A stretch of 12,284 nucleotides of DNA from an uncultured Desulfobacterales bacterium (GTDB taxonomy: Bacteria > Desulfobacterota > Desulfobacteria > Desulfobacterales > JAFDCJ01), in assembly GCA_945787595.1 (NCBI GenBank), contig CALZJV010000271.1, forward strand, positions 1 to 12,284, written 5' to 3'. Of this stretch, positions 1 to 8,177 are shown piece after piece (the stretch's first letter is position 1; the number at the start of each line of letters is the position of its first letter). The notes under the pieces were generated by a model. The model had not been told where the DNA came from, did not search any database, and saw nothing but the letters and a program-made list of their open reading frames with translations. A program made the translations under genes and the position numbers.

Positions 1-33
1 GCATCGAGTAATTTTCTTAAATATCCTATTAAT

Positions 34-321
34 TTAGAGTGCGCTCATGTCAATGTTCGCCAAGAGGTAATCCCTGTCTTCGTCATTATGGATAAAAACA
101 CCCAGATTGCCGAGCCTGATGTTTTGCAAACCAGTGGATTTCACTTTCGTGTAAGCTTCAACCATTTCTTTCGTATTAGGTCTCCTGAAGTCCTTCATCT
201 GATGTTCCGGGAAAAAGGCCAGTATGGTAAAGGGGATCGTTGGATCAACCTCTGATAGCACCCGGGCAATTCTTTCCAGTTCATCGCTTTCTACAAGGTT
301 AGGAATATGGAGAGATAGTTT
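34..321 (-). pseudogene. C-terminal remnant of a radical SAM protein
   Basis: The minus-strand frame stays open from an in-frame stop at 322-324 down to the TAA at 34-36, about 95 codons. It reads like the C-terminal end of radical SAM enzymes of the AmmeMemoRadiSam/PflA-activase-like type: an IPNLVESDELERIARVL stretch followed by DPTIPFTILAFFPEHQM and a final IRLGNLGVF strand. In such enzymes this part closes the TIM-barrel fold. The N-terminal CxxxCxxC cluster motif and the rest of the roughly 330-residue protein are absent, because upstream sequence contains a stop and no recognisable homology. An internal GTG at 261 could start a 75-residue peptide, but I see no reason to think it functions. 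The break falls at GTTTTCAGGTCGG, which resembles the TTTCAGGTGTCAGG repeat found elsewhere in the window. Family assignment is from recognition of the pattern, not a search. Confidence 0.6.
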
Positions 322-851
322 TCAGGTCGGGAGAGGTGAATAGAGGTGATCAGACGGTGTGAGTTTAATTCCCCTGTCAAAAATTCTCAACAGTGTTGTC
401 GCAAAACATGATTGCCGGATTAAATCTGATACCGAAACCAGTAAGGTCAACTGCCACTGTGATGAGAACGCTAAGCCGCTTACTATAAAGTAAGCCATGG
501 ATATTCTGGGCGCGAATTAATTCTGGCTGAAGACTGGTTGACAGGTAACATGCCGATTGCTATATGTTTATCATTTGCCGGCTTAATGCTGTGGAGATAA
601 TTTTGGATTAAAACTGACCGCAAGGTGGAATTAATTTTTCTTCACCAGTCTTAAAGCAGAACCTCATCATTCACCTTGAGCTAATACCGAGTGCTTTACG
701 AAGTCTCCTAACATCAATTACATAGCCGACGTATATGTATTTAAAATCGCAATCCGGATTCCAAGAATCAAGTTATTTTCTTAAATCTGTTCTGAATCTG
801 AATCATTATTGTAAAGCCACAACCATGAAACAAAAATAAAAGAGGGCCGTT
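322..851. other. 530-base intergenic stretch without a supported gene
   Basis: Both strands are broken by frequent stops and I recognise no protein, RNA gene or strong promoter. The longest noteworthy open frame is on the minus strand at 671-772 (33 codons, ending VRRLRKALGISSR), which looks vaguely protein-like but has no start or family I can name. The final 70 bases are AT-rich and should contain the promoter and leader of the kinase gene, but no -35/-10 pair is convincing enough to mark. Confidence 0.5.
841..846 (+). promoter_or_regulatory. ribosome binding site for the hybrid kinase
   Basis: AGAGGG lies five bases before the GTG at 852. It supports this GTG as the start rather than a later ATG, since the MASE1 membrane region begins within the first dozen codons. 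Confidence 0.6.
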
Positions 852-3800
852 GTGAAAATACAATCTAACTCTTTTTTCTTCGCGCCATTGTCTCAGATTG
901 GGGGTCTTGGCCTCGCATATTTCGTCGTAGGTAAACTCTCGTTATGGTTGGTAATCTCTCCAGAATATGCGACTGCGGTCTGGCCTGCAGCGGGCATTGC
1001 TTTGGCCGGCATTCTGTTATTTGGTCGTGGTGTTTGGCCGGGCATTTTGGTTGGGTCCTTTTTAGTCAATATCGGGATATCTTTCGATGCCACCCATCCG
1101 ACTTCGATCCTCAGGTCCTTAGCGCTACCGATAGGCGTTGCGGCAGGGGCGACCCTGCAAGCCCTGGCGGGCGCTTATCTGATACAGCGACTCGTGGGAT
1201 TCCCAAACCTGCTTGATCGAATACAGAATATCTTCAAAATGATGGCGCTGGGGGGACCTGTTAGCTGTCTGGCGGGTGCCACAATAGGCGTGACAAGTTT
1301 GGTACTGGCGGATCTGATCCCCTCGAATACCTATTTTTTGAACTGGTGGACCTGGTGGCTACGTGACACCATCGGGGTGCTCCTCCTAATTCCACTGGCG
1401 GCGGTTTGGAGTATGAAATTGCGTCAAGCGCGGCGGCGAATACGGTTCTTTGCAAGCTTAGCGCTGTGCCTGGCCGTCGTATTGACCGTGGTGGTGTTCC
1501 TCAATATACGCGCCGGCGAGCAAAAACGTGCACAGCTGGTATTCGAGCAAAGAACAGACCACCTGGCCCAAGCCTTGATGACAGACCTCGGATCCTATTC
1601 TGACATTCTTTATTCCATCGAAGGGCTTTTCCGGGCCAGTCAACGCGTGGACCGCGGTGAGTTTGCGAAATTCGTTGAGCGTTCATTGTTCCGCTATTCG
1701 GGCATTCAAGCATTGGAGTGGATTCCGCGCGTACCGGGAGGGAAACGGGCTCTATACGAAGCTAATGCGCGGCGGGATGGATTCCCTGACTTTCAGTTCA
1801 CGGAACTGAACCCCCAGGGGCAATTGGTAACCGCTTTGCCTCGGGAGGAGTATTTTCCTGTCTATTACGCAGAACCCTACGAGGGAAACAGGAACGCTCT
1901 GGGGTTCGACCTGGCCTCAAATCCCGAGCGTCTCGAGGCAATGAACCGGGCAAGCAATTCCGGGAGACCGGTTGCAAGTTCCAGAATCAGGCTGGTGCAG
2001 GAGGTCGGGCGCCAGTTTGGCATGCTTATCTTTTTGCCGATTTACGCCGGAGGCATACCTCCAGACGCCGCCCAAGCGCGCCGAAAACACCTGGCAGGCT
2101 TTGCGTTGGGGGTCTTTAGGATCGGCGACATGGTAAACGCGGCCATAAAGCCTTTCGAAAGCGAAGGTGTTGAGTACACGCTATACGACGAGACGGCGCC
2201 TGACGGTGAACAACTGCTATTTACAAACCTTTCGCAGCTGCGTGAAGACACCCACATGACTCCGGAAGATATCCGCGCTGAAGCCTCGACAGGACTTCAT
2301 ACAGAAGTTGCGTTCATGTTCGCCGGGCGGCGCTGGGCCGCCCAGTTCACCCCGACGTCCACGTATCTTGAAGATCATAAGCCCTGGGAGGCACGCGCAG
2401 TGCTGGTCGGCGGGCTCCTGTTTTCCAGCTTGTTGGGGACGTTTATTTTAGTGCTGGCGGGCCGCACGGCCACGATAGAGCGCGTCGTGGACGAACGCAC
2501 TGCTGAATTATCAAACACCAACACGGAACTGGCGAAAGAAATCAGCGAGCGTCAGCAAACGGCGGCGGCGCTGAAAGAGAGTGAGAAACGACAGCGTGCC
2601 GTCCTGGACAGCACCGTCGACGGAATCATCACCATCAACCAGCATGGCATCGTTCAGTTGTTTAATCCGGCCGCAGAGCGCATCTTCGGCTACCCGGCCG
2701 CGGAGGTTATCGGCCACAACATCAACATGTTGCAACCCGAGCCTTACCACAGCCAGCACGATGAATATATCAGAAATTACCTTAGCACCGGCAAAGCCAA
2801 AATCATCGGTATTGGACGGGAAGTCGTCGGTCTACGTAAAGACGGTACAACATTTCCCATGGAACTGGCGGTCAGCGAAGTGCAACTGGGCCCGAAGCGT
2901 TTGTTTACCGGTATTATACGCGATATCACCGACCGCAAACAAGCGGAGTTTCAGATTAAAGAGCGTTCCAAACTCCTGGCTTTGGGGGCAAATGTCGGAA
3001 AAGCAATTACGGAGTACAGTGATTGTCGCTCCATGCTGGAGCGCTGCACCGAAGCGATCGTTAACCATCTGGACGCCGCTTTTGCCCGTATCTGGACCCT
3101 GAATATAGATGATCAGATGCTCGAACTACAGGCCAGTACCGGCATGTATACCCATATCGATGGTGCCCATGGTCGCATTCCCGTGGGAAAATATAAAATC
3201 GGTCTCATCGCGCATGAACGTCATCCGCACCTGACCAACGACGTTCAACATGACCCGCGGATCGGTGACCCGGAGTGGGCACGGCGGGAAGGCATGGTCG
3301 CTTTTGCAGGATATCCCCTTATTGTTCAAGACGAGCTGCTCGGCGTTATGGCGATGTTCTCCCGCGACACGCTGCCGGCAACGGTTCTGGATACAATGGG
3401 GTCGGTAGCTACCCAAATCGCCTTGGGGATCAACCGCATACAGGCAGAGTCGGATCTGATGGTGGCCAAGGAGCAGGCCGAATCCGCCAGCCGGGCCAAG
3501 AGCGAGTTTCTGGCCAGTATGAGCCATGAAATCCGTACGCCAATGAACGCCATCATCGGTATGGCCGAACTGCTCGGTGAAACGTCCCTGGATTCTGAGC
3601 AACGTCAATATGTTCGCATATTCCAATCAGCCGGTGAAAACCTGCTTGCCTTAATAAATGACATCCTCGACATCAGCAAGCTGGAAGCCGGTCATTTTGA
3701 ACTGGAAAAAATTGACTTTGGCACGCCGGTGAAACTGGTTGGTGATCCGCTGCGGTTGCGCCAGATTCTCGTTAACCTGGCCGGCAATGCCATCAAGTTC

Positions 3801-4982
3801 ACGGAAAAAGGCGAGGTCGTTATTGAAGTTAAACCCGTTACGGATCATAAGCCCGGCCAGGAGGGCCAATTGGTGTTTTCAGTAAGCGACACCGGAATTG
3901 GTATTCCCCCAGATAAAACAGAATCTATATTTGAGCAATTCACCCAGGTAGACGCCTCCACCACCCGCCAGTATGGCGGCACTGGGCTGGGGTTGAACAT
4001 CTCGCGGCGGATTGTCGACGCCATGCAGGGACGTATCTGGGTTGAAAGTGAACTGGATCAGGGCAGCACCTTTTATTTCGCAGCAAGATTTGAAGTACAG
4101 GCCGAACCCAAAAAGCGTGTACCGCCGCCGTCGACTGAAATGAAGGGGCTAAGGGCACTGGTTATTGATGATAACGCCACCAACCGCCTGTTGTTAAGGG
4201 AAATGATTTCCGGATGGGGAATGGTGGTAACCGAGGCGGAAGACGGCCGTGCCGGTCTGTATGCCCTGCAACGGGCCAAAACGGCTGCCTCTCCGTTCGA
4301 TCTGGTACTGCTGGATTGTCGTATGCCCGGCATGGACGGGTTTGAGGTGGCCGGTCATATTCATCAGGACGATTCTTTCCGGGGCATGACCGTAATGATG
4401 CTGACTTCCGACAATCGCGCAGGGGATATTGCCAAAGCCGGCAAACATGGAATTTCGGGCTATCTGGTGAAGCCCATTAAGCGCAACGATCTAAAAAACG
4501 CGATTAGCGCCTCAATGGCCAAAACCAGGCCAGTCCCCGAAGCGCCCAAAGCCGGCCCGGTTTTGCCCGCAGGCGAAGGCCTTCCCCTGCGTATCCTGCT
4601 GGTCGACGACTCTGAAGACAACCGGCTGCTGATCGCATCATACCTCAAGAAGAGCCCCCATTCGATCGACGTCGCCGAAAATGGCGCCATTGCCCTGCAG
4701 AAATTTACGGCAGGAACCTATGATCTTGTTCTTATGGATATGCAGATGCCGGTTATGGATGGTTACGCGGCCACCCGCGAGATCCGGAAATGGGAAAAAC
4801 AAAACAGTGTCGCCGAAACCCCGGTTGTGGCCCTGACAGCCTATGCGCTGAAGGAAGACACGCAAAAGAGTTTGGATGCCGGCTGTAATGCCCATCTGAC
4901 CAAGCCGATTAAAAAGGCAATACTGCTGGGTGCCCTGGCTGAATTCAGTCAGAACAAATCCATGGCGGATCCCGCTCTTTAG
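852..4982 (+). CDS. MASE1-CHASE-PAS-GAF hybrid sensor histidine kinase with two receivers
   Basis: This 1376-residue inner-membrane kinase begins with a multi-pass MASE1 sensor (about residues 10-215), followed by a CHASE extracytoplasmic ligand domain (about 230-480, with the WIPRV and FPVYYAEP segments), a membrane helix at about 516-537, a coiled coil, PAS (577-695), GAF (715-860) and HisKA with phospho-acceptor His892 in SHEIRTP. The ATPase domain has an N box around Asn975/Asn979, G1 (DTGIGI, from 1013) and G2 (GGTGLGL, 1042-1048). The first receiver has Asp1106/1107, phospho-site Asp1155 and Lys1207; the second has Asp1252/1253, Asp1296 and Lys1351. Oddly, LEKIDF (951-956) runs directly into [10 protein letters not shown] (957-966). 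Relatives such as BarA have about 30 more residues there, covering the first helix and strand of the ATPase fold, so this looks like an in-frame deletion. No Hpt domain is fused; a separate Hpt gene lies downstream. GTG start, AGAGGG ribosome site. Confidence 0.93.
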   Translation: MKIQSNSFFFAPLSQIGGLGLAYFVVGKLSLWLVISPEYATAVWPAAGIALAGILLFGRGVWPGILVGSFLVNIGISFDATHPTSILRSLALPIGVAAGATLQALAGAYLIQRLVGFPNLLDRIQNIFKMMALGGPVSCLAGATIGVTSLVLADLIPSNTYFLNWWTWWLRDTIGVLLLIPLAAVWSMKLRQARRRIRFFASLALCLAVVLTVVVFLNIRAGEQKRAQLVFEQRTDHLAQALMTDLGSYSDILYSIEGLFRASQRVDRGEFAKFVERSLFRYSGIQALEWIPRVPGGKRALYEANARRDGFPDFQFTELNPQGQLVTALPREEYFPVYYAEPYEGNRNALGFDLASNPERLEAMNRASNSGRPVASSRIRLVQEVGRQFGMLIFLPIYAGGIPPDAAQARRKHLAGFALGVFRIGDMVNAAIKPFESEGVEYTLYDETAPDGEQLLFTNLSQLREDTHMTPEDIRAEASTGLHTEVAFMFAGRRWAAQFTPTSTYLEDHKPWEARAVLVGGLLFSSLLGTFILVLAGRTATIERVVDERTAELSNTNTELAKEISERQQTAAALKESEKRQRAVLDSTVDGIITINQHGIVQLFNPAAERIFGYPAAEVIGHNINMLQPEPYHSQHDEYIRNYLSTGKAKIIGIGREVVGLRKDGTTFPMELAVSEVQLGPKRLFTGIIRDITDRKQAEFQIKERSKLLALGANVGKAITEYSDCRSMLERCTEAIVNHLDAAFARIWTLNIDDQMLELQASTGMYTHIDGAHGRIPVGKYKIGLIAHERHPHLTNDVQHDPRIGDPEWARREGMVAFAGYPLIVQDELLGVMAMFSRDTLPATVLDTMGSVATQIALGINRIQAESDLMVAKEQAESASRAKSEFLASMSHEIRTPMNAIIGMAELLGETSLDSEQRQYVRIFQSAGENLLALINDILDISKLEAGHFELEKIDFGTPVKLVGDPLRLRQILVNLAGNAIKFTEKGEVVIEVKPVTDHKPGQEGQLVFSVSDTGIGIPPDKTESIFEQFTQVDASTTRQYGGTGLGLNISRRIVDAMQGRIWVESELDQGSTFYFAARFEVQAEPKKRVPPPSTEMKGLRALVIDDNATNRLLLREMISGWGMVVTEAEDGRAGLYALQRAKTAASPFDLVLLDCRMPGMDGFEVAGHIHQDDSFRGMTVMMLTSDNRAGDIAKAGKHGISGYLVKPIKRNDLKNAISASMAKTRPVPEAPKAGPVLPAGEGLPLRILLVDDSEDNRLLIASYLKKSPHSIDVAENGAIALQKFTAGTYDLVLMDMQMPVMDGYAATREIRKWEKQNSVAETPVVALTAYALKEDTQKSLDAGCNAHLTKPIKKAILLGALAEFSQNKSMADPAL

Positions 4983-4999
4983 GCCCTAAGCGGGTTTTA
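4971..4999 (+). terminator. intrinsic terminator overlapping the kinase stop
   Basis: CCCGCT (4971-4976) pairs with AGCGGG (4989-4994) around a 12-base loop and is followed by TTTT. The stop codon TAG at 4980-4982 lies in the loop. The hairpin would end or reduce transcription before the Hpt gene. The stem is only six pairs and the T run is short, so read-through is possible. Confidence 0.55.
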
Positions 5000-5059
5000 T
5001 CTGAAAACATGTTGTAAGAAAACAAAGTTTTCAGGTGTCAGTGCTCGGGTTTCAGTGAT

Positions 5060-5320
5060 AAAAAATTTCAAATAACAAAACACAAATACCAAATGGTTCG
5101 ACAAGCTCACCACCCTGAGCCAGTCGAAGGGCAAATCACAATGACCGAAATTCAAAATTCAAAACAAGCACTTGAGGAAGAACTTTTCGCTAGTTGAGAA
5201 ATCAAATTGATTCGAAAGGGAAAGCGCCCAAGATGTTTTGGTCATTGGATATTGGAATTTATTTGTAATTTGGTGCTTGTGATTTGGAATTTAAACAGTT
5301 GGTGCTTGTAATTAGTTATT
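5060..5320. repeat. AT-rich mosaic repeat with inverted arms
   Basis: The left arm (about 5060-5171) is rich in CAAATACCAAA and ATTCAAAATTCAAAACAAGCAC. The right arm (about 5240-5316) carries the opposite-strand words, including TTGGTGCTTGT twice (5270-5280 and 5299-5309). The arms match only approximately, so this is a degenerate inverted arrangement, not a perfect terminal repeat. I see no transposase. Confidence 0.45.
5097..5128. repeat. palindromic REP-like hairpin
   Basis: TTCGACaAGCTCA pairs with TGAGCCaGTCGAA around a short CCACCC-type loop, giving a near-perfect inverted repeat. Palindromes of this kind (TTCGACAAGCTCA / TGAGCCTGTCGAA) are commonly seen scattered between genes in many bacteria. 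It sits inside the AT-rich repeat block and has no T run, so I do not call it a terminator. Confidence 0.55.
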
Positions 5321-5353
5321 TCCGGTTTGTCCGGGTTAGGATAAGGAAAAAGA

Positions 5354-5686
5354 ATGACAACAAATAGCGACATGCCTAATGGTAAAAAAATTATCATCCA
5401 AGTGGATTCTGACTTGGAAGACCTCATTCCCGGATTCCTCGAAAACAGGCACAGGGACATCACCGCCATTATTGATGCGTTGGGGCGAAAGGATTATGAT
5501 TCCATCGCCAAGGCGGGCCACACCATGAAGGGTGTTGGCGGAGGCTATGGATTTGACGCCATTACGGATATTGGTAATGCAATTGAACAGGCCGCCAAAC
5601 AGAAAGATCCCGTAAAAATAAAGCATTGTTTAAACCAACTTTCCAACTATCTGCAGTGTATTGAAATCGTTTTCGAACCCGGTTAG
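5354..5686 (+). CDS. stand-alone Hpt phosphotransfer protein
   Basis: A 110-residue cytoplasmic protein made up almost entirely of one histidine phosphotransfer (Hpt) four-helix bundle. His56 in AGHTMKGVGGGYGF is the expected phosphorylated residue; the following Lys59 and glycine run are the usual Hpt signature. A preceding helix (PGFLENRHRDITAI) and two later helices complete the bundle. The role would be to pass phosphate between a receiver of a hybrid kinase and a final response regulator. The large kinase just upstream lacks an Hpt domain and the next gene is a receiver protein, so it fits as the middle carrier of that relay, though partner choice is inferred. An AAGGA site lies about seven bases before the ATG, and the cyclase gene follows after 74 bases. 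Confidence 0.9.
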   Translation: MTTNSDMPNGKKIIIQVDSDLEDLIPGFLENRHRDITAIIDALGRKDYDSIAKAGHTMKGVGGGYGFDAITDIGNAIEQAAKQKDPVKIKHCLNQLSNYLQCIEIVFEPG

Positions 5687-5731
5687 AATTCATAGCCGCA
5701 TGATTTATGCCCGGTTGCAGCGTACTGAAAT

Positions 5732-5759
5732 AATAGCGGACGTTTAAAGGAATAGCGGA
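5732..5759 (+). repeat. direct repeat AATAGCGGA around the cyclase ribosome site
   Basis: AATAGCGGA occurs at 5732-5740 and again at 5751-5759, just before the ATG of the cyclase gene, with AAAGGA (5746-5751) between and overlapping. It may be a protein or translational control site, or a small chance duplication. Confidence 0.35.
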
Positions 5760-5760
5760 T

Positions 5761-6801
5761 ATGCGTATTCTAATAGCTGAAGATGATAAAGATTCTCAAA
5801 AACTTCTCGAGAGGATTTTGCAGAAGGAAAATTATGACGTCGTCATCGCCGATGATGGACGCATGGCCTTGGATATCTTTCAACATGAAGATATTCGTCT
5901 GGTCATTACGGACTGGCTGATGCCGCAGATGGGTGGCGTGGAACTCTGTGAAAAAATCAAACGGGAAGCGATTTCTGGATATGTGTATATTATCCTGGTG
6001 ACATCAAAAGAAGGCAAGGCGGATCTTGTGCGCGCTATGGATGCTGGGGCGGATGATTACGTTACCAAACCCTTTGATAAAGGAGAGTTGCTCGCCCGGG
6101 TACGATCGGGGCGGCGGATTATCAACCTGGAACAGGCGATCAGTGAGAAAAACCGGGAGCTTAGCGTTGAAAAGGAGACCTCCGACAGGCTGCTGCTCAG
6201 CATCTTTCCCGAAGTAATTGCCGAGCGCTTGAAACAGGATTCGGGTATCATCGCCGATAGCTTTGCGGAGACATCCATCCTGTTTGCCGACATCAATGAT
6301 TTTTCAAGTCTTCTCGCTCAGAAAACGCCGATTCAGGTGGTCGAGTTGCTGGGGCAGGTATTTGCGGGGTTTGATCGGCTGGCCGCCCAATACGGACTGG
6401 AAAAAATCAAGACTATTGGCGATTCGTACATGGTGGCCGCCGGGGTTCCGGTGCCGCGTCTGGATCACGCGCAAGCCATCGCCGAATTGGCTTTTGCCAT
6501 GCAGGAGGAGATTGTTCGTTTTGATGCCGGGATCGGTGCGCCGCTGCAATTGCGCATCGGTATTAACAGCGGACCCGTGATTGCTGGCGTGATCGGAACT
6601 GCAAAATTAGCTTATGATATCTGGGGTGAAACAGTCGGTACCGCCGCCCAGATGGAAGCCTTTGGTTTGCCGGGTTCCATTCAGGTCAGCGCTACAACCT
6701 ATGCGCTTTTGAGAGAAAATTATGTGTTTGAGGAGCGTGGTGAATACTATGTCAAAGGAGAAGGCTCCATCCTGACATATCTGCTTGTGGGCCGCAAGTA
6801 G
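5761..6801 (+). CDS. response regulator with class III adenylate/guanylate cyclase output
   Basis: A 346-residue soluble protein. The receiver (about 1-118) has acidic residues Glu7-Asp9, phospho-site Asp51 in ITDWLMP and Lys103 in TKPF. A coiled-coil linker (about 118-152) joins it to a class III cyclase domain (about 165-340). Asp177 (FADIND) and Asp221 (TIGDSYM) match the two metal-binding aspartates. Lys217 and Asp286 (YDIWGETV) match the pair that selects ATP over GTP, so cAMP would be the expected product. However, the usual VNxASRM motif reads VGTAAQM: Gly293 and Gln297 replace the Asn and Arg that stabilise the transition state. The enzyme may therefore be weak, have altered chemistry, or act as a nucleotide-binding switch. 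An AAAGGA ribosome site lies nine bases upstream. The probable phosphate source is the Hpt protein encoded 74 bases before. Confidence 0.9.
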   Translation: MRILIAEDDKDSQKLLERILQKENYDVVIADDGRMALDIFQHEDIRLVITDWLMPQMGGVELCEKIKREAISGYVYIILVTSKEGKADLVRAMDAGADDYVTKPFDKGELLARVRSGRRIINLEQAISEKNRELSVEKETSDRLLLSIFPEVIAERLKQDSGIIADSFAETSILFADINDFSSLLAQKTPIQVVELLGQVFAGFDRLAAQYGLEKIKTIGDSYMVAAGVPVPRLDHAQAIAELAFAMQEEIVRFDAGIGAPLQLRIGINSGPVIAGVIGTAKLAYDIWGETVGTAAQMEAFGLPGSIQVSATTYALLRENYVFEERGEYYVKGEGSILTYLLVGRK

Positions 6802-7069
6802 CCGACGGATACTCACATAAAAACTAGCAGGAAAACACACATCGCCTTGAATACTAATCCGGGTCGCAGCTAAGGTGGTGAAAATTCACCTGTGACTTGA
6901 TGCATATAGACTTAACTTTTTACACCGTTTTGTTCCGAGAATTTGGTTTCAGGTGTCAGGTTTCAGGTGTCAGGAATGGTAGACGCACTAGCTTATCCTG
7001 AACACTGACACCTGAAACCTTGGGCTCAAAAAGAGGAATAAAAATGAGATAAAAGTTAAGGGCCTCGAT
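6802..7069. other. intergenic region with GTGTCAG repeats
   Basis: No gene is seen between the cyclase and the small frame at 7070. The stretch holds a small dyad (GGTGAAAATTCACC, 6877-6890) and the tandem plus inverted GGTTTCAGGTGTCA repeat cluster. No clear terminator for the cyclase gene and no convincing promoter for the mla-like operon can be marked, although the operon promoter should lie here. Confidence 0.5.
6945..7019. repeat. tandem and inverted GGTTTCAGGTGTCA repeat cluster
   Basis: The 14-base unit GGTTTCAGGTGTCA is present twice in tandem (6945-6958 and 6959-6972). An exact inverted copy, CTGACACCTGAAACC, lies at 7005-7019, so the transcript could form a 15-pair hairpin with a loop of about 30 bases. 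Related copies are at about 5029-5040 and at the end of the window. Confidence 0.8.
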
Positions 7070-7201
7070 ATGAGAATTTTCATCACCCCGGGTCGTAGCC
7101 CTGCGGACCGACTCGGGGTTGCGGCATTGGCTGAACCCGAAAAACAAAATCTCAGTTCGGCGAAATCTGCCGGCAAACCCGCGTTTCGGAGTACCATGTG
7201 A
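7070..7201 (+). CDS. possible 43-residue leader or small protein before the permease
   Basis: An ATG at 7070 follows AAGGG (7058-7062) by seven bases and opens a frame of 43 codons: it begins MRIFITPGRSPADRLGVAA and ends KPAFRSTM. The TGA at 7199-7201 overlaps the GTG start of the permease at 7198 (GTGA), and the permease ribosome site CGGAG lies inside this frame. I recognise no family. The same DNA can fold into strong hairpins, so it may instead be a structured untranslated leader or a dispersed repeat that happens to be open. The arrangement would allow translational coupling of the permease to this peptide if it is translated. Confidence 0.35.
   Translation: MRIFITPGRSPADRLGVAALAEPEKQNLSSAKSAGKPAFRSTM
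7086..7140 (+). promoter_or_regulatory. competing hairpins in the permease leader
   Basis: CCCCGGGTCG (7086-7095) pairs with CGACTCGGGG (7109-7118), ten pairs including one G-U. The right half of this stem also overlaps TCGGGGTT (7113-7120), which can pair with AACCCGA (7134-7140) with one bulged base. The two helices cannot form together. This is a switch-like layout, but no ligand class or Rfam family is recognised and the fold has not been computed. Confidence 0.35.
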
Positions 7202-7986
7202 ATACCATTGAGCGAATCGGTAATTCTACGCTGGAAGGATGGCGGGAAATTTGTTACCTGGCCGGTATTATCTGGCAGGTATTTTCAGTCAGTGCCAGAC
7301 CGCGCTATTGGACTCGAACGGTGCGTGCCGAGTTCTATCGTCAGATTATTTCTACAGGTATTGACACATCCGGATTTGTTATCTATGTGGCCTGTGCGGT
7401 GGGTATATCCGTGGTCGCTCAGGTCCTGGTTTGGTTAGAGCTTATCGGCCAATCTCTGTCTTTAGGCCCCTTACTGGTGACCGTATTGGTTCGCGAGGCG
7501 GCACCGGTTTTGATAAATCTGCTTGCCATTGGCAGAAATGGCACCGCTTTGGCCTCGGAATTAAGCAATATGAAAATTGCAGGTGAGGTGCGCGTGTTAG
7601 ATGTGCAGGGGCTCGATCCGTTTATATATCTGGTAATGCCCCGGGTGTTAAGCCTGACGCTCTCCGTTTTTTGCCTGGCCGTTCTTTTTGTCGTCGTTGC
7701 TTTTGCCAGCGGCTATCTCAGCAAGCTTGTGCTGAGCCCTAGCGTAGTTGATCCGGGCACTTTTGTGCGCAGCATCATTTTTTCTGTGAGTCCGGTCGAC
7801 TTAATTAACTTTCTGTCAAAGACGATTATACCGGCTTTATTTACAGGGGCCATTTGTTGTTCACAAGGTCTACGGGTGCAGACTTCCTTGACGGAGGTTC
7901 CAAAGGCAACCAAGCGCGCTGTGGCGCTTTCTGTCAGAGCGCTTTTCGGTATATCGGCATTGGTTTCGCTGCTGACTTACATGTAA
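7198..7986 (+). CDS. mlaE: MlaE-family ABC permease (lipid transport)
   Basis: A 262-residue multi-pass inner-membrane protein of the MlaE/TrnE permease family, which forms the membrane core of complexes moving phospholipids between the inner and outer membranes. The family signature is clear at residues 99-149: REAAPVL, then GRNGTALASELSNMK, then LDVQGLDPFIYLVMPRVL. Hydrophobic segments lie at about 58-80, 83-105, 145-178, 195-222 and 242-262. The length is normal for the family. The GTG start has a CGGAG site six bases upstream and overlaps the stop of a possible upstream small frame. It is followed by an ATPase-like gene, an MCE gene and a lipoprotein gene, which supports the lipid transport assignment. 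The 191-base gap to the next gene is unusually wide for an mla operon. Confidence 0.9.
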   Translation: MNTIERIGNSTLEGWREICYLAGIIWQVFSVSARPRYWTRTVRAEFYRQIISTGIDTSGFVIYVACAVGISVVAQVLVWLELIGQSLSLGPLLVTVLVREAAPVLINLLAIGRNGTALASELSNMKIAGEVRVLDVQGLDPFIYLVMPRVLSLTLSVFCLAVLFVVVAFASGYLSKLVLSPSVVDPGTFVRSIIFSVSPVDLINFLSKTIIPALFTGAICCSQGLRVQTSLTEVPKATKRAVALSVRALFGISALVSLLTYM

Positions 7987-8177
7987 GCTGTGCAACCGGT
8001 TGGCGCTTTTGTTTGCCTGATGCGGCCTCATTCATTTACGTCTCGGAAATACTACAATTGGTTGAAATTAAATATTTTTAGCTCCTGGTTATGCCGCTTC
8101 CAATAGCGAGCGAAGCGAACTAACTTGATTTTAGATGGGTTTCCATCAGGCATGGAACCCATGGGGGCAGATAAGCA
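7987..8177. other. 191-base gap inside the mla-like operon
   Basis: The first part (7987-8100) shows no gene. From 8107 a frame of 24 codons runs to a TGA at 8179-8181 that overlaps the next GTG start; within it, ATG codons at 8152 and 8161 give peptides of nine and six residues (MEPMGADKQ and MGADKQ). A hairpin covers 8135-8162. No terminator T run follows, so the operon is likely transcribed through. Confidence 0.45.
8135..8162 (+). promoter_or_regulatory. hairpin before the ATPase-like gene
   Basis: ATGGGTTTCCAT (8135-8146) pairs with ATGGAACCCAT (8152-8162) across a five-base loop with one bulged T. It ends 15 bases before the GTG start and includes the ATG of a tiny upstream frame, so it could control translation of the downstream gene. 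Confidence 0.45.

Larger units (their letters stand above)
4983..5353. other. 371-base gap filled with repeat-like sequence
   Basis: No gene is seen. The gap holds a copy of the TTTCAGGTGTCA unit (5029-5040, followed by a partial copy GGGTTTCAGTG), a hairpin repeat (5097-5128) and AT-rich stretches built from CAAATACCAAA / AATTCAAAATTC-like words on the left and their approximate complements (TTTGTAATTTGGTGCTTGT, GATTTGGAATTT) on the right. The block looks like inserted dispersed repeat DNA separating the kinase from its probable phosphorelay partners. Confidence 0.6.

Noticed and set aside
671..772. Minus-strand 33-codon open stretch ending VRRLRKALGISSR
   Set aside because: Looks somewhat like a protein tail but has no start, no upstream continuation and no family I can name.
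2581..3102. 173-codon plus-strand frame and 3126-3626 minus-strand 166-codon frame
   Set aside because: Both are shadows inside the kinase gene, whose own frame has continuous PAS, GAF and HisKA domains.
6877..6890. GGTGAAAATTCACC as an operator
   Set aside because: Short dyad without a second copy or a nearby promoter; could be chance.
5029..7019. CRISPR array made of GTGTCAG units
   Set aside because: Too few units, back-to-back 14-base tandem copies without spacers, and no cas genes.
7042..7197. Minus-strand open frames over 6956-7197 that look protein-like
   Set aside because: They lie opposite the leader/small-frame region, have no good ribosome site and share their apparent coding character with the plus-strand frame; more likely repeat DNA read in the wrong direction.
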